Assembly (NCBI RefSeq): GCF_900544955.1
Contig: NZ_UQXD01000032.1
Location: 1-29,346, forward strand
Origin: an uncultured Oscillibacter sp.
GTDB taxonomy: Bacteria; Bacillota; Clostridia; Oscillospirales; Oscillospiraceae
DNA length: 29,346 nt
Direction of reading: 5' to 3'
Position numbers and translations under genes: made by a program. Shown here piece by piece: positions 14,157-21,602 of this stretch (position 1 is the first letter of the stretch; each line of letters begins with the position of its first letter). The notes under the pieces are model-generated. The model saw only the letters and a program-made list of their open reading frames with translations, ran no database searches and was not told where the DNA came from.

Positions 14157-15176
14157 TCAGTTGGAGGCGGTGTCGGGATCGGTGTCGTCGCCCCAGAGCA
14201 TGTTCTTGCGCAGCTCCGCGCCCACGGTCTCCATGGGGTGCTTGGCCAGGATGTCCCGGGTGGCGTTGAAGAAGCAGCGGCCGTTCTTGTTCTCGGCGAT
14301 CCACTTGCCGGCGAAGGTGCCGTTCTGGATGTCAGTGAGGACGGCCTTCATGTTCTTCTTGGTCTCCTCATAGGGCAGAATCCGGGGACCGGAGACGTAC
14401 TCGCCGTACTCGGCGGTGTCGGAGATGGAGTAGTTCATCATCGCCACGCCGCCCTTGTTGATGAGGTCGATGATGAGCTTCATCTCGTGGATGCACTCGA
14501 AATAGGCGTTCTCGGGGGCGTAGCCCGCCTCCACCAGCGTCTCGAAGCCCAGCTTCATCAGCTCCACCACGCCGCCGCAGAGGACGGCCTGCTCACCGAA
14601 GAGGTCGGTCTCGGTCTCATCCTGGAAGGTGGTCTCCATCACGCCGCCCCGGGCGCCGCCGATGCCCGCCGCGTAGGCCAGGCCGATGTCGTAGGCCTTG
14701 CCGGTGGCGTTCTGCTCCACCGCCAGCAGGCAGGGCACGCCCTTGCCGCTCACATAGGTGGAGCGGACGGTGTGGCCGGGGCCCTTGGGGGCGATCATCA
14801 GCACATCCACGTCCTTGGGGGGGACGATCTGCTTGAAGTGGATGTTGAAGCCGTGGGCGAACATCAGCGCGTTGCCGCTCTCCAGGTTGGGGGCGATGTC
14901 CTTCTTATAGACCTCGGCCTGGACCTCGTCGTTCACCAGCATCATCACGATGTCGCCCCACTTGGCGGCCTCGGCCACGGTCATGACCTTCAGCCCGGCC
15001 TTCTCGGCGGCGGCCCAGTTCTTGCTGCCCTGGCGCAGGCCCACGCACACGTCGCAGCCGGATTCCTTCAGGTTCAGGGCATGGGCATGGCCCTGGGAGC
15101 CATAGCCGATGATGGTGATCTTCTTCCCGTCCAGCTTCCCCAGGTCGCAGTCCTTCTCATAATACATGTTTGCCAT
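14157..15176 (-). CDS. ilvC: Ketol-acid reductoisomerase, class I
   Basis: Converts acetolactate and acetohydroxybutyrate to dihydroxy acids with NAD(P)H. 339 residues, the short class I form. IIGYGSQGHAHALNLKESG is the nucleotide loop; VGLRQGSKNW may set cofactor preference. The metal-site helix segments TTFQDETETDLFGEQAVLCGG and ECIHEMKLIIDLI are intact. The ATG at 15176 is preferred to one at 15182 because it is nine bases from AAGGAGG while the other is only three. It overlaps the end of ilvN2 by 20 bases. Confidence 0.97.
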   Translation of the reverse strand: MANMYYEKDCDLGKLDGKKITIIGYGSQGHAHALNLKESGCDVCVGLRQGSKNWAAAEKAGLKVMTVAEAAKWGDIVMMLVNDEVQAEVYKKDIAPNLESGNALMFAHGFNIHFKQIVPPKDVDVLMIAPKGPGHTVRSTYVSGKGVPCLLAVEQNATGKAYDIGLAYAAGIGGARGGVMETTFQDETETDLFGEQAVLCGGVVELMKLGFETLVEAGYAPENAYFECIHEMKLIIDLINKGGVAMMNYSISDTAEYGEYVSGPRILPYEETKKNMKAVLTDIQNGTFAGKWIAENKNGRCFFNATRDILAKHPMETVGAELRKNMLWGDDTDPDTASN

Positions 15177-15723
15177 AATCATATTCCTCCTTCAATTTGT
15201 TGCCGTCATATATCGTGCTACGCCCTCTCTCGATTGCGATAGTACCGGTCTTTGCGATCTCCAGAATGCCGAAGTCCGTCAGCATCCCGATCAGCGCCGT
15301 GATCTTGCTGCCGCTGCCGAAGATGCCCAGCGTCAGGCTCTCCCGCCCCACGTCGATGACCTTGGCCCGGAAGATGTTGGCCAGCTGGATCACCTCGTCC
15401 CTGGCGCCCCGGTCGGCGGCGGCCACCTTCACCAGGGCGATCTCCCGCCGGATGGAGGTGTCCTCGTCCAGAATCTTCACCGCCGTCACCGGCAGCAGCT
15501 TGCTGCACTGGGCGGCGATCTGCTCCAGCATGGCCTCGTCCGCCAAAATGCCGATGGTGATGCGGGTGATGCCGGGGCGGTCCGTCTCGCCGGAGACGAT
15601 GGATTCGATGTTGTAGCCCTTCCGGGAGAACAGGCGGGCCACCTGGCTCAAAACGCCGGGGATGTCCCGCACCAGAATGCAGAGGGTATAGAGCTTGCGC
15701 TCCGTGTCCAATTGCCGTTTCAT
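15157..15723 (-). CDS. ilvN: Acetolactate synthase small subunit (second copy)
   Basis: 188 residues. The N-terminal ACT domain (about 10-85) has the valine-site pattern VRDIPGVLSQVARLFSRKGYNIES with the conserved Gly and Asn. The C-terminal half (REIALVKV...LTDFGILEIAKTGTIAIERG) is the usual partner domain. It starts behind GAGGGAGGGACGG, 13 bases after ilvB2, and its end overlaps ilvC. It regulates and activates its large subunit, with feedback by branched-chain amino acids expected. It is longer than ilvN1 (161 residues) and clearly diverged from it. Confidence 0.93.
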   Translation of the reverse strand: MKRQLDTERKLYTLCILVRDIPGVLSQVARLFSRKGYNIESIVSGETDRPGITRITIGILADEAMLEQIAAQCSKLLPVTAVKILDEDTSIRREIALVKVAAADRGARDEVIQLANIFRAKVIDVGRESLTLGIFGSGSKITALIGMLTDFGILEIAKTGTIAIERGRSTIYDGNKLKEEYDYGKHVL

Positions 15724-15736
15724 CGCCGTCCCTCCC

Positions 15737-17440
15737 TCAGTTCAGCAGAAAGTCCGTGATGGCGGAGCCCGCGGCCACCATGGGCCGCACCATCTCGTCG
15801 ATATCCAGCACGCAGTCGATCACCGCGCCGGTGCCCGCCGCCAGCGCCTCCGCCAGCGCCTGCTCCATCTCCGCCCGGGTCCGCACCCGGAAGCCCCGGA
15901 GCCCGTAGGCCTCCGCCAGCTTCACGAAGTCCGGTCCACGATCCAGGGTGGTCTGGGAGAAGCGCTTGCCGTAGATCAGGCTCTGCCACTGGCGGACCAT
16001 GCCCAGCGTGCCGTTGTTGAAGATCACGGAGACGATGGGCAGTCCGTAGTGCTCCACGGTGCACAGCTCATGGCAGTTCATGCGGAAGCACCCGTCGCCG
16101 GTGATGTGGAGCACCCGCTTGTCCGGGTTCCCCATCTGAGCGCCGATGGCAGCCCCCAGGCCGAAGCCCATGGTGCCGAAGCCGCCGCTGGTGAGGAGCT
16201 GGCCGGGGTAGTCGAAGTGAAGGTATTTGATGGCCCACATCTGGTGCTGACCCACGTCGGTGGCCACAATGGCGTCCCGGGGGGCCCGCTGCCGGATGAC
16301 CTCCAGCACCTGCTGGGGCGTCAGGCAGGCGCCGTCCCCCGCCTCGGGGGGCGTCCGCATGGGGAGGATGCGCTCTTTCCAGCCGGGGTGGCGGTATTGG
16401 GGCATCCCCTGATTCAGCAGTGCGAGCACCCGGCGGGCGGAGCCGATGATGTGGTGGTCCGTCACCACGTTTTTGTCGATCTCCGCCCGGTCGATGTCGA
16501 TCTGGACGATTTTGCTCTGAGCGGCGAAGGTGGCCGGATCCAGGGCCACCCGGTCAGAGAAGCGGCAGCCCACGGCGATGAGCAGGTCGCACTCGTCGCA
16601 GGCCACGTTGGAGGCCCGGGAGCCGTGCATCCCGATCATGCCGGTGGTGAGGGGGTGGTTCCCCGGGAAGCCGCCGCCGCCCATGACGGTGATGGCCACC
16701 GGGACGTCCAGCTTCTCCGCAAACTCCCGGAACTCCCGGTGGGCCCGGCCCCGGACCACGCCGCCGCCGCAGATCAGCAGCGGCCGCTCCGCCTGGGCGA
16801 TCATCTCCAGCAGCCTGTCCACGTCCTGGCGGTTCGGCTCCGGCTTTCCCGGGCCGTGGCCGTCCCCCAGGGTCTGGATGCTGCCGCAGGTCCGGTTCTC
16901 CCGCCAGGGGATAAAGGTGTAGTCAATCTCCTGGTCCGGGGCCGTCACGTTTTTCAAAAAGTCGATGAGCACCGGCCCGGGCCGCCCCGTGGCGGCCACG
17001 GCGAAGGCCTGGCGCATCACGTCGGGAATCTGCCGGGCGTCCCGCACCAAGAAGGCCGCCTTGGTGATGGGCATGGCGATGCCGGTGGAGTCCACCTCCT
17101 GGAAGGCGTCCTTGCCCAGCAGGCTCTCCCCCACGTTGCAGGTGATGAACACCACGGGGGAGGAGTCCAGGTGGGCGGTGGCGATGCCGGTGGTGAGGTT
17201 GGTGGCGCCGGGGCCGGAGGTGGCGAAGCACACGCCCACCTTGCCCGTGGACCGGGCGTAGCCGTCCGCCGCGTGGGCGGCGCCCTGCTCGTGGGCCGTC
17301 AGCACGTGGCGAATCCGGTCCTGGTAGCGGTAGAGCTCGTCGTAGAGGTTCAAAATGGTGCCGCCGGGGTAGCCGAAGACGGTGTCCACCTCCTGCTCCA
17401 GCAGGCATTCCATGATGGCCTGGGTTGCGCGAATCTTCAA
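15737..17440 (-). CDS. ilvB: Acetolactate synthase large subunit (second copy, canonical active site)
   Basis: ThDP enzyme making acetolactate or acetohydroxybutyrate. 567 residues from a TTG start at 17440, chosen because AGAGGAGGAAT lies eight bases upstream; an ATG at 17476 is unsupported and overlaps ilvN1. The key residues are all standard: FGYPGG, catalytic Glu51 in HEQGAAHAADGYAR, FATSGPGATNL, and the ThDP/Mg motif GDGCF...NN followed by GTLGMVRQWQ, including the specificity Trp. It pairs with ilvN2. It is the more orthodox of the two large subunits. Confidence 0.93.
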   Translation of the reverse strand: MKIRATQAIMECLLEQEVDTVFGYPGGTILNLYDELYRYQDRIRHVLTAHEQGAAHAADGYARSTGKVGVCFATSGPGATNLTTGIATAHLDSSPVVFITCNVGESLLGKDAFQEVDSTGIAMPITKAAFLVRDARQIPDVMRQAFAVAATGRPGPVLIDFLKNVTAPDQEIDYTFIPWRENRTCGSIQTLGDGHGPGKPEPNRQDVDRLLEMIAQAERPLLICGGGVVRGRAHREFREFAEKLDVPVAITVMGGGGFPGNHPLTTGMIGMHGSRASNVACDECDLLIAVGCRFSDRVALDPATFAAQSKIVQIDIDRAEIDKNVVTDHHIIGSARRVLALLNQGMPQYRHPGWKERILPMRTPPEAGDGACLTPQQVLEVIRQRAPRDAIVATDVGQHQMWAIKYLHFDYPGQLLTSGGFGTMGFGLGAAIGAQMGNPDKRVLHITGDGCFRMNCHELCTVEHYGLPIVSVIFNNGTLGMVRQWQSLIYGKRFSQTTLDRGPDFVKLAEAYGLRGFRVRTRAEMEQALAEALAAGTGAVIDCVLDIDEMVRPMVAAGSAITDFLLN

Positions 17441-17472
17441 GACGTATTCCTCCTCTTTGCCGCAGGCGGCCC

Positions 17473-17958
17473 TCAAATCTTGCCGCCGCCCTTTTGCAGG
17501 GCGATGACGCCGGTGCGGACCACCTCCAGGATGTTGAAGGTGCGCATCATCTCCTGGAAGCTGTCCAGCCGGTCCGGCGTGTCGGACAGCTCCATGGTCA
17601 TGGAGACGGGGGAGATGTCCGAGACCTTGGCGCCGCAGATGCCGCAGATGGTCATGATGTTGGTCCGGGTTTTGCTGTTGGCGCTGACCTTCAGAATCAT
17701 CAGCTCCCGGCCGATGAAGGTGCCCTCGTCCAGGGTGCGGACCTTGATGACCTCCACCAGCTTGTTCAGCTGCTTTTCCACCTGCTCCACCACGCTGTTG
17801 CCGCTCTCGACGATGATGGTGATGCGGGAGACGGCGGGGTCGTCGGTGACGCCCACCGCCAGGGAGTCGATGTTGAACGCCCGGCGGGAGAACAGGCTGG
17901 TGATGCGGTTCAGCACGCCTGCCTGGTTTTCCACCAGGACGGATATGGTCTGTTTCAT
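17473..17958 (-). CDS. ilvN: Acetolactate synthase small subunit (first copy)
   Basis: 161 residues, IlvH/IlvN length. The ACT domain VLVENQAGVLNRITSLFSRRAFNIDSLAVG keeps the Gly and Asn that bind valine; the C-terminal domain ends FNILEVVRTGVIALQKG. It starts ten bases after the ilvB1 stop behind GAGGAGG. It is presumed to partner ilvB1, although cross-pairing with ilvB2 is possible. Confidence 0.93.
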   Translation of the reverse strand: MKQTISVLVENQAGVLNRITSLFSRRAFNIDSLAVGVTDDPAVSRITIIVESGNSVVEQVEKQLNKLVEVIKVRTLDEGTFIGRELMILKVSANSKTRTNIMTICGICGAKVSDISPVSMTMELSDTPDRLDSFQEMMRTFNILEVVRTGVIALQKGGGKI

Positions 17959-17968
17959 GGCGTCCTCC

Positions 17969-19597
17969 TCATTCGTCGGTGTTGGCGTCCGGCGCCACCC
18001 GGGCGATCAGCAGGCAGGGGCCCTTCTCCGCCAAAAAGCGGTCCAGCACCGCCTCCGCCTCGCCGTCGTTCTCCAGCGTCAGGCTGGGAATGCCGTAGGC
18101 CCCCGCCACGGCGGCGAAGTCCGGACTGCCCTCCAGCGCCACGCCGAAGGGGCCGCGGTAGGGGGCGCTGCACTGGATCTGGTTCACCAGGCCCAGCACG
18201 CCGTTTTGCAGCAGGACGATCTTGAGGTCCATGCCGCCGCAGCGCACCGCCGCCAGCTCGTTCATGGACATCTGGAAGGACCCGTCCCCGCAGACCACCA
18301 CCGTCTGCCGCCCGGGCTGGGCGGTCTGGACCCCCACCGCCGCCGGCAGGGCGTAGCCCATGGTGCCCAGCCCCCCGCTGGTGAGGAAGCGGCACCCCCG
18401 GAGCCACAGGTGGCGGCAGGCCCAAATCTGGTTCTGCCCCACGTCCACGCACACGGCGGCGTCCGGCCGGAGCCGCCGGCCCAGCAGTTCCAGCAGCCGC
18501 CCGGGGGTGACGCTGTCCGTCCGGCAGGGGAAGGGCTGCCCCAGCTCCGCCGCCCGGCGCTGGGCGAGCTGCTCCCGCCAGGGGCCGCAGTCCACCTGGA
18601 TGTCCCGCTCCAGCAGCTGGCGGAGGATCACCCGGGCGTCGCCCACCAGGGGCAGCTCCGGCTGGATGTTCTTGCCGATCTCCGCCGGGTCCACGTCGAT
18701 GTGGATGGAGGGCATCCGCCGCTGGATCTCGCCGGGGGAGAGGATGGCCCGGTCTGCCACCCGGGTGCCGATCATGATGAGCAGGTCCGACTTGGCCAGG
18801 GCCTTGTTGGCGCAGACGTTGCCGTGGCTGCCGATCATGCCCATGTTCAGGGGGTGGCCGGTGGGCAGCAGGGACAGGCCCATCATAGTGGTGACCACCG
18901 GGATTTGCAGCGCCTCCGCAAAGGCCGCCAGCTCCGCCTCCGCCTTCGCCAGGAACACGCCGCCCCCGGCGCAGATCACCGGCTGGCGGGCCTGGGCGAT
19001 GGCCTCCACCACGTTGGCGATCTGCTTGTCGTTGCCCCGGACGCTGGGGTGGTAGCCCCGGATGTCCACCGCCTCCGGGAACGCCGCCTCCACCGTCTGG
19101 TTCTGGATGTCGATGGGGATGTCGATGAGCACCGGGCCGGGCCGGCCGCTCTCGGCGATGTAAAAGGCCTCCTTGATGATGCGGGGCAGCTGGGCGGCGT
19201 CCTTAACCAAATAGCTGTGCTTGGAGAAGGCGGAGACGGCGCCGGTGATGTCCACCTCCTGGAAGATGTCCCGCCCCAGGAGGTTGGAGGGCACCTGGCC
19301 GGTGATGGCCACCATGGGGATGGAGTCCAGATAGGCGGTGGCGATGCCGGTGATGAGGTTGGTGGCGCCGGGGCCGGAGGTCACCAGGCACACGCCCACC
19401 TTTCCCGTCACCCGGGCATAGCCGGAGGCCATGTGGCCCGCGTTCTGCTCCGTCCGCACCAGGGTGTAGCCCAGCTCCGGCATCTCCCGCAGCACGTCCA
19501 CCACCGGGCAGATCGTCGCCCCGGCATAGCCGAAAATCTGCTCCACCCCCTCCCGCCGGAGTCCCTCCAGCAGGATCTGCGCACCTGTCATTTCCAT
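17969..19597 (-). CDS. ilvB: Acetolactate synthase large subunit (first copy, altered specificity segment)
   Basis: 542 residues from the ATG at 19597 (MEMTGAQILLEGL); an ATG at 19603 in frame sits too close to AAAGGGGGA. Catalytic Glu50 is in RTEQNAGHMASGYAR, with LVTSGPGATNL and GDGSF...QN present. Two departures are seen: FGYAGATI instead of FGYPGG, and LGLVNQIQ where the family has LGMVRQWQ. In E. coli AHAS II the Trp of that motif (Trp464) gives preference for 2-ketobutyrate, so this copy may favour pyruvate as acceptor. It is the first structural gene after the leader and attenuator. A catabolic or otherwise specialised synthase is an alternative reading. Confidence 0.9.
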   Translation of the reverse strand: MEMTGAQILLEGLRREGVEQIFGYAGATICPVVDVLREMPELGYTLVRTEQNAGHMASGYARVTGKVGVCLVTSGPGATNLITGIATAYLDSIPMVAITGQVPSNLLGRDIFQEVDITGAVSAFSKHSYLVKDAAQLPRIIKEAFYIAESGRPGPVLIDIPIDIQNQTVEAAFPEAVDIRGYHPSVRGNDKQIANVVEAIAQARQPVICAGGGVFLAKAEAELAAFAEALQIPVVTTMMGLSLLPTGHPLNMGMIGSHGNVCANKALAKSDLLIMIGTRVADRAILSPGEIQRRMPSIHIDVDPAEIGKNIQPELPLVGDARVILRQLLERDIQVDCGPWREQLAQRRAAELGQPFPCRTDSVTPGRLLELLGRRLRPDAAVCVDVGQNQIWACRHLWLRGCRFLTSGGLGTMGYALPAAVGVQTAQPGRQTVVVCGDGSFQMSMNELAAVRCGGMDLKIVLLQNGVLGLVNQIQCSAPYRGPFGVALEGSPDFAAVAGAYGIPSLTLENDGEAEAVLDRFLAEKGPCLLIARVAPDANTDE

Positions 19598-19652
19598 TTC
19601 CATGTCCCCCTTTGACGGCCGGCCAGCCGGCCCTTGTTTCCCTTGTGGTAAG

Positions 19653-19692
19653 AAAAAACGCCTGTGGTTCGTCGGTCGAACCACAGGCGTTT
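19653..19692 (-). terminator. ilv attenuator terminator
   Basis: Sixteen-base perfect arms (19656-19671 and 19677-19692; minus-strand AAACGCCTGTGGTTCG and its complement), a five-base loop, then TTTTTT and C. It lies between the leader peptide stop and ilvB1, where an attenuator belongs. A second hairpin with CCGGTTA/TAACCGG arms (19712-19743) spans the leader stop. I could not identify a clear antiterminator pairing. Confidence 0.9.
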
Positions 19693-19715
19693 GGGTGATC
19701 TTGCAATTCTTCCGG

Positions 19716-19868
19716 TTAAGCCGCTCTCGCCGCCGATAACCGGATGCCGCTCCCCCTGCTCCAGGCATGACCAAATGCACTATTCTCTTCCCGTACCAGA
19801 ACTACCAGTACCAGAATCAGAATAATGCTCAGAGCCAGGATGCGAATGAGGGCGGACAACATGAACAT
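19716..19868 (-). CDS. Branched-chain-amino-acid-rich leader peptide of the ilv operon
   Basis: 50-residue ORF starting MFMLSALIRIL with AGAGAGGT upstream. Sixteen of residues 7-25 are Ile, Leu or Val, with the run LSIILILVLVVLV. ATT and GTA codons, unusual in this GC-rich genome, are concentrated there. The ORF lies between a consensus promoter and a U-tract terminator ahead of ilvB1. Ribosome stalling when charged Ile/Leu/Val tRNA is short would favour readthrough, the known leader-peptide mechanism of ilv operons in other phyla. No T-box sequence motif was seen. The residues after 26 (basic, Ala/Gly/Arg) look unconstrained. Confidence 0.85.
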   Translation of the reverse strand: MFMLSALIRILALSIILILVLVVLVREENSAFGHAWSRGSGIRLSAARAA

Positions 19869-19902
19869 GTCGGAAGACCTCTCTCTTGCTTGGATAATTT
19901 TT

Positions 19903-19931
19903 ATTATACAAACCCATGCATCAAAATACAA
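19903..19931 (-). promoter_or_regulatory. ilv operon promoter
   Basis: Minus strand TTGTAT (plus 19926-19931), 17-base spacer, perfect TATAAT (plus 19903-19908). It lies 34 bases upstream of the leader peptide ATG. Confidence 0.8.
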
Positions 19932-20112
19932 TACAAACCTCTTCGCCGCCGGTATCTTTGGCCGTTTCCACGAAGGTGTTCCTATTTTCTGTACTTGTCT
20001 TGTGAATTCTGCCGCGGTTCGCCCTGCCTGCCGCCGGGACCGCCGCCAGGGTTGTCTGTCCGGGAGAGCAGACAACGCGCCCCCACATCCCACCTTGTAT
20101 CCCCGCCGCCCC
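19932..20112. other. Gene-free stretch between divergent ilv and cdd promoters
   Basis: No supportable gene. The only structure noted is an inverted repeat GTTGTCTG (20051-20058) / CAGACAAC (20069-20076) with a ten-base spacer, upstream of the cdd promoter. It could be a regulator site or a small hairpin. The rest is unremarkable. Confidence 0.5.
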
Positions 20113-20141
20113 TTGCATTTTTCCGCCGGGAAAGCTATGAT
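20113..20141 (+). promoter_or_regulatory. cdd promoter
   Basis: TTGCAT (20113-20118), 17-base spacer, TATGAT (20136-20141), 37 bases before the cdd ATG. Confidence 0.75.
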
Positions 20142-20178
20142 GGAGACATCCCAACATAACCGTGAAGGAGGGCTTCCC

Positions 20179-20583
20179 ATGACCCGTGAAGAACTGAAGG
20201 CCGCGGCGGTGTCTATGCTGGACCGGGCCTACTGCCCCTACTCCCACTTTCCCGTGGGCGCCGCCCTGGAGTGCAGCGACGGCACCGTGTACACCGGCTG
20301 CAACATTGAAAACGCCGCCTTTTCCCCCACCCTCTGCGCCGAGCGCACCGCCGTGGCCAAGGCGGTCAGCGAGGGGCACACCGACTTTGTGCGCATCGCC
20401 GTGGCGGGCCGCAGCGACGACTTCTGCGTGCCCTGCGCCGTCTGCCGCCAGGTGCTCCGGGAGTTCGCCCCGGAGATCGAGGTCATCTGCCTGAACAGCC
20501 GGGGGGAGGAGCTGGCCCTGCCTCTGAGCGCCCTGCTGCCCCACAGCTTCGGGCCGGAGTTCCTGTCCCACGACCCCGCCTGA
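20179..20583 (+). CDS. cdd: Cytidine deaminase
   Basis: Deaminates cytidine and deoxycytidine in pyrimidine salvage. 134 residues, the homotetrameric short form. The zinc site is C53-A-E55 and P-C86-x-x-C89, with Glu55 as the catalytic acid; the N-terminal YCPYSHFPVGAAL and GCNIENAAF substrate motifs are intact. Start ATG 20179 follows GAAGGAGGG. It is a single-gene transcript between its promoter and the terminator at 20610. Confidence 0.96.
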   Translation: MTREELKAAAVSMLDRAYCPYSHFPVGAALECSDGTVYTGCNIENAAFSPTLCAERTAVAKAVSEGHTDFVRIAVAGRSDDFCVPCAVCRQVLREFAPEIEVICLNSRGEELALPLSALLPHSFGPEFLSHDPA

Positions 20584-20609
20584 GGCGGCGCGCCGCCCCG
20601 GAGAGCAAT

Positions 20610-20643
20610 ACGCCCCGGCGTCCGATGGACGCCAGGGCGTTTT
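20610..20643 (+). terminator. Intrinsic terminator after cdd
   Basis: ACGCCC-C-GGCGTCC arm, GAT loop and GGACGCC-A-GGGCGT arm, followed by TTTTC. It also faces the convergent GntR gene, whose stop is seven bases away. Confidence 0.85.
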
Positions 20644-20649
20644 CTTCTC

Positions 20650-21315
20650 TTATCCCGCCTGCTCCCGCAGCACAATGTCCCGGGAGGCCTCCATGTGCCG
20701 CCGCACCGCGGCGAAGGCCCCCATGTCCCCCCGGTCCCGGCAGGCGCGGACCGCGTCCACAATGGCCCGGTGCTCCTCCAGCGCCACCTCCCGGCGGTTG
20801 GGGCTGCGGAAGCTCCGCTTGGCGATGACGGACATCCGGTGGTTGTAACTCTCAAAAAGCTGGAGGAACTCCGCGTTCTCCGCCGCCTCCACCAGCAGCC
20901 GGTGGAAGGCCAGGTCCGCCGCCCAGAAGTCCTCGAGGGAGGCGGTGTCCCGCAGGGCCTCCATCTGGGCGATGCTGCCCTCCAGCTCCGCCAGCCGGGC
21001 CCGGCCCTCCGCCGTGTCCTTCCGGTGGGCCAGGTGCAGCACGCAGAAGCCCTCCACCGCCGTCCGCAGCTGGTAGGTGCCCCAGATGTCCTCCTCCGAC
21101 ATCCGGTGGAGGCGGAAGCCCCGGCTGGGCAGGATGTCGATGAGCTTCTCCTGGCTCAGCCGCACCAGGGCGTCCTTCACCGGCGTCCGGGAGATGCCGA
21201 TCAGCGCCGCCATCTTCGTCTCGGAGTAAATCTGGTCCTCCTGGAGGGCCCCCGTCACAATCTGTTCCCGGATGTGGGCGTAGGCCTCCTCTTGCAGCAG
21301 TGTATAAACAGCCAT
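20650..21315 (-). CDS. GntR-family (FadR-type) transcriptional regulator
   Basis: 221 residues. An N-terminal winged helix (about 12-75; EEAYAHIREQIVTGAL...ETKMAALIGISRTPVKDALVRLSQEKLI) precedes an FCD effector domain with metal-site-type histidines (DLAFHRLLVEAAEN, SYNHRM, EEHRAIVDAV, RRHMEAS). ATG 21315 is chosen for AAAGGAGC eight bases upstream; the longer open frame reads through the promoter. It is divergent from garR and the DUF1537 kinase, so it probably represses them in the absence of a sugar acid. Palindromes in both promoters share GGTA / TACC half sites. Confidence 0.92.
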   Translation of the reverse strand: MAVYTLLQEEAYAHIREQIVTGALQEDQIYSETKMAALIGISRTPVKDALVRLSQEKLIDILPSRGFRLHRMSEEDIWGTYQLRTAVEGFCVLHLAHRKDTAEGRARLAELEGSIAQMEALRDTASLEDFWAADLAFHRLLVEAAENAEFLQLFESYNHRMSVIAKRSFRSPNRREVALEEHRAIVDAVRACRDRGDMGAFAAVRRHMEASRDIVLREQAG

Positions 21316-21348
21316 AGGCTTGCTCCTTTGCGTTCTCTTTCCGTCCTG

Positions 21349-21383
21349 CTGGTATCTTACCAGAAGACCGGGAGGGGCTTCAA
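21349..21383 (-). promoter_or_regulatory. GntR gene promoter with palindrome over the -10
   Basis: Minus strand TTGAAG (plus 21378-21383), 18-base spacer, TAAGAT (plus 21354-21359). The perfect palindrome CTGGTA-N3-TACCAG (21349-21363) covers the -10, consistent with autorepression. Confidence 0.6.
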
Positions 21384-21465
21384 GGGCTATTCTCACAAAA
21401 AGAAAACATTTTTTCAGCAATAACGCCGGTTTTTAATTTTTTACTGGAAAAGACTGTTTTTTCTC

Positions 21466-21494
21466 TTGACCGGTATACCGGTATGCGATATACT
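21466..21494 (+). promoter_or_regulatory. garR promoter with palindromic operator in the spacer
   Basis: TTGACC (21466-21471), 17-base spacer, TATACT (21489-21494). The 14-base perfect palindrome ACCGGTATACCGGT (21469-21482) overlaps the -35 and spacer, a classic repressor position. About 100 bases of 5' UTR follow, with a small hairpin (ACGCAA... / ...TTGCGT, about 21504-21530) of unknown role. Confidence 0.75.
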
Positions 21495-21602
21495 GTCCCA
21501 GAAGACGCAAACGCAGGTAAGCGTTGCGTAATGCCCCACGTTTCAGCGGAAAACCGCGGCGGTCCGCAATCTGAACGGGGCGGAATACAGGAGGATGGTT
21601 TC

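Noticed and set aside
10834..14373. Very long plus-strand open frame (1179 codons) opposite the DUF815 and ilvD genes
   Set aside because: It is the antisense shadow of two well-recognised GC-rich genes, with Val/Gly/His/Ala-rich sequence, no domain, and no ribosome site.
15695..19615. Plus-strand open frame of 1306 codons
   Set aside because: Antisense to ilvB1, ilvN1, ilvB2; GC-skewed codon composition keeps stops out. No family resemblance.
19603..19780. Longer N-terminus for ilvB1
   Set aside because: The extra residues are encoded by the attenuator terminator and leader and do not resemble acetolactate synthase.
19869..20180. 5' extension of the ilv leader ORF to 154 codons
   Set aside because: It would begin upstream of the ilv TATAAT promoter and in the cdd 5' region; only the part from 19868 has a ribosome site.
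21504..21600. Possible riboswitch in the garR 5' UTR
   Set aside because: Only a small hairpin is visible, with no conserved riboswitch core or terminator/antiterminator pair; a GntR operator already explains control.
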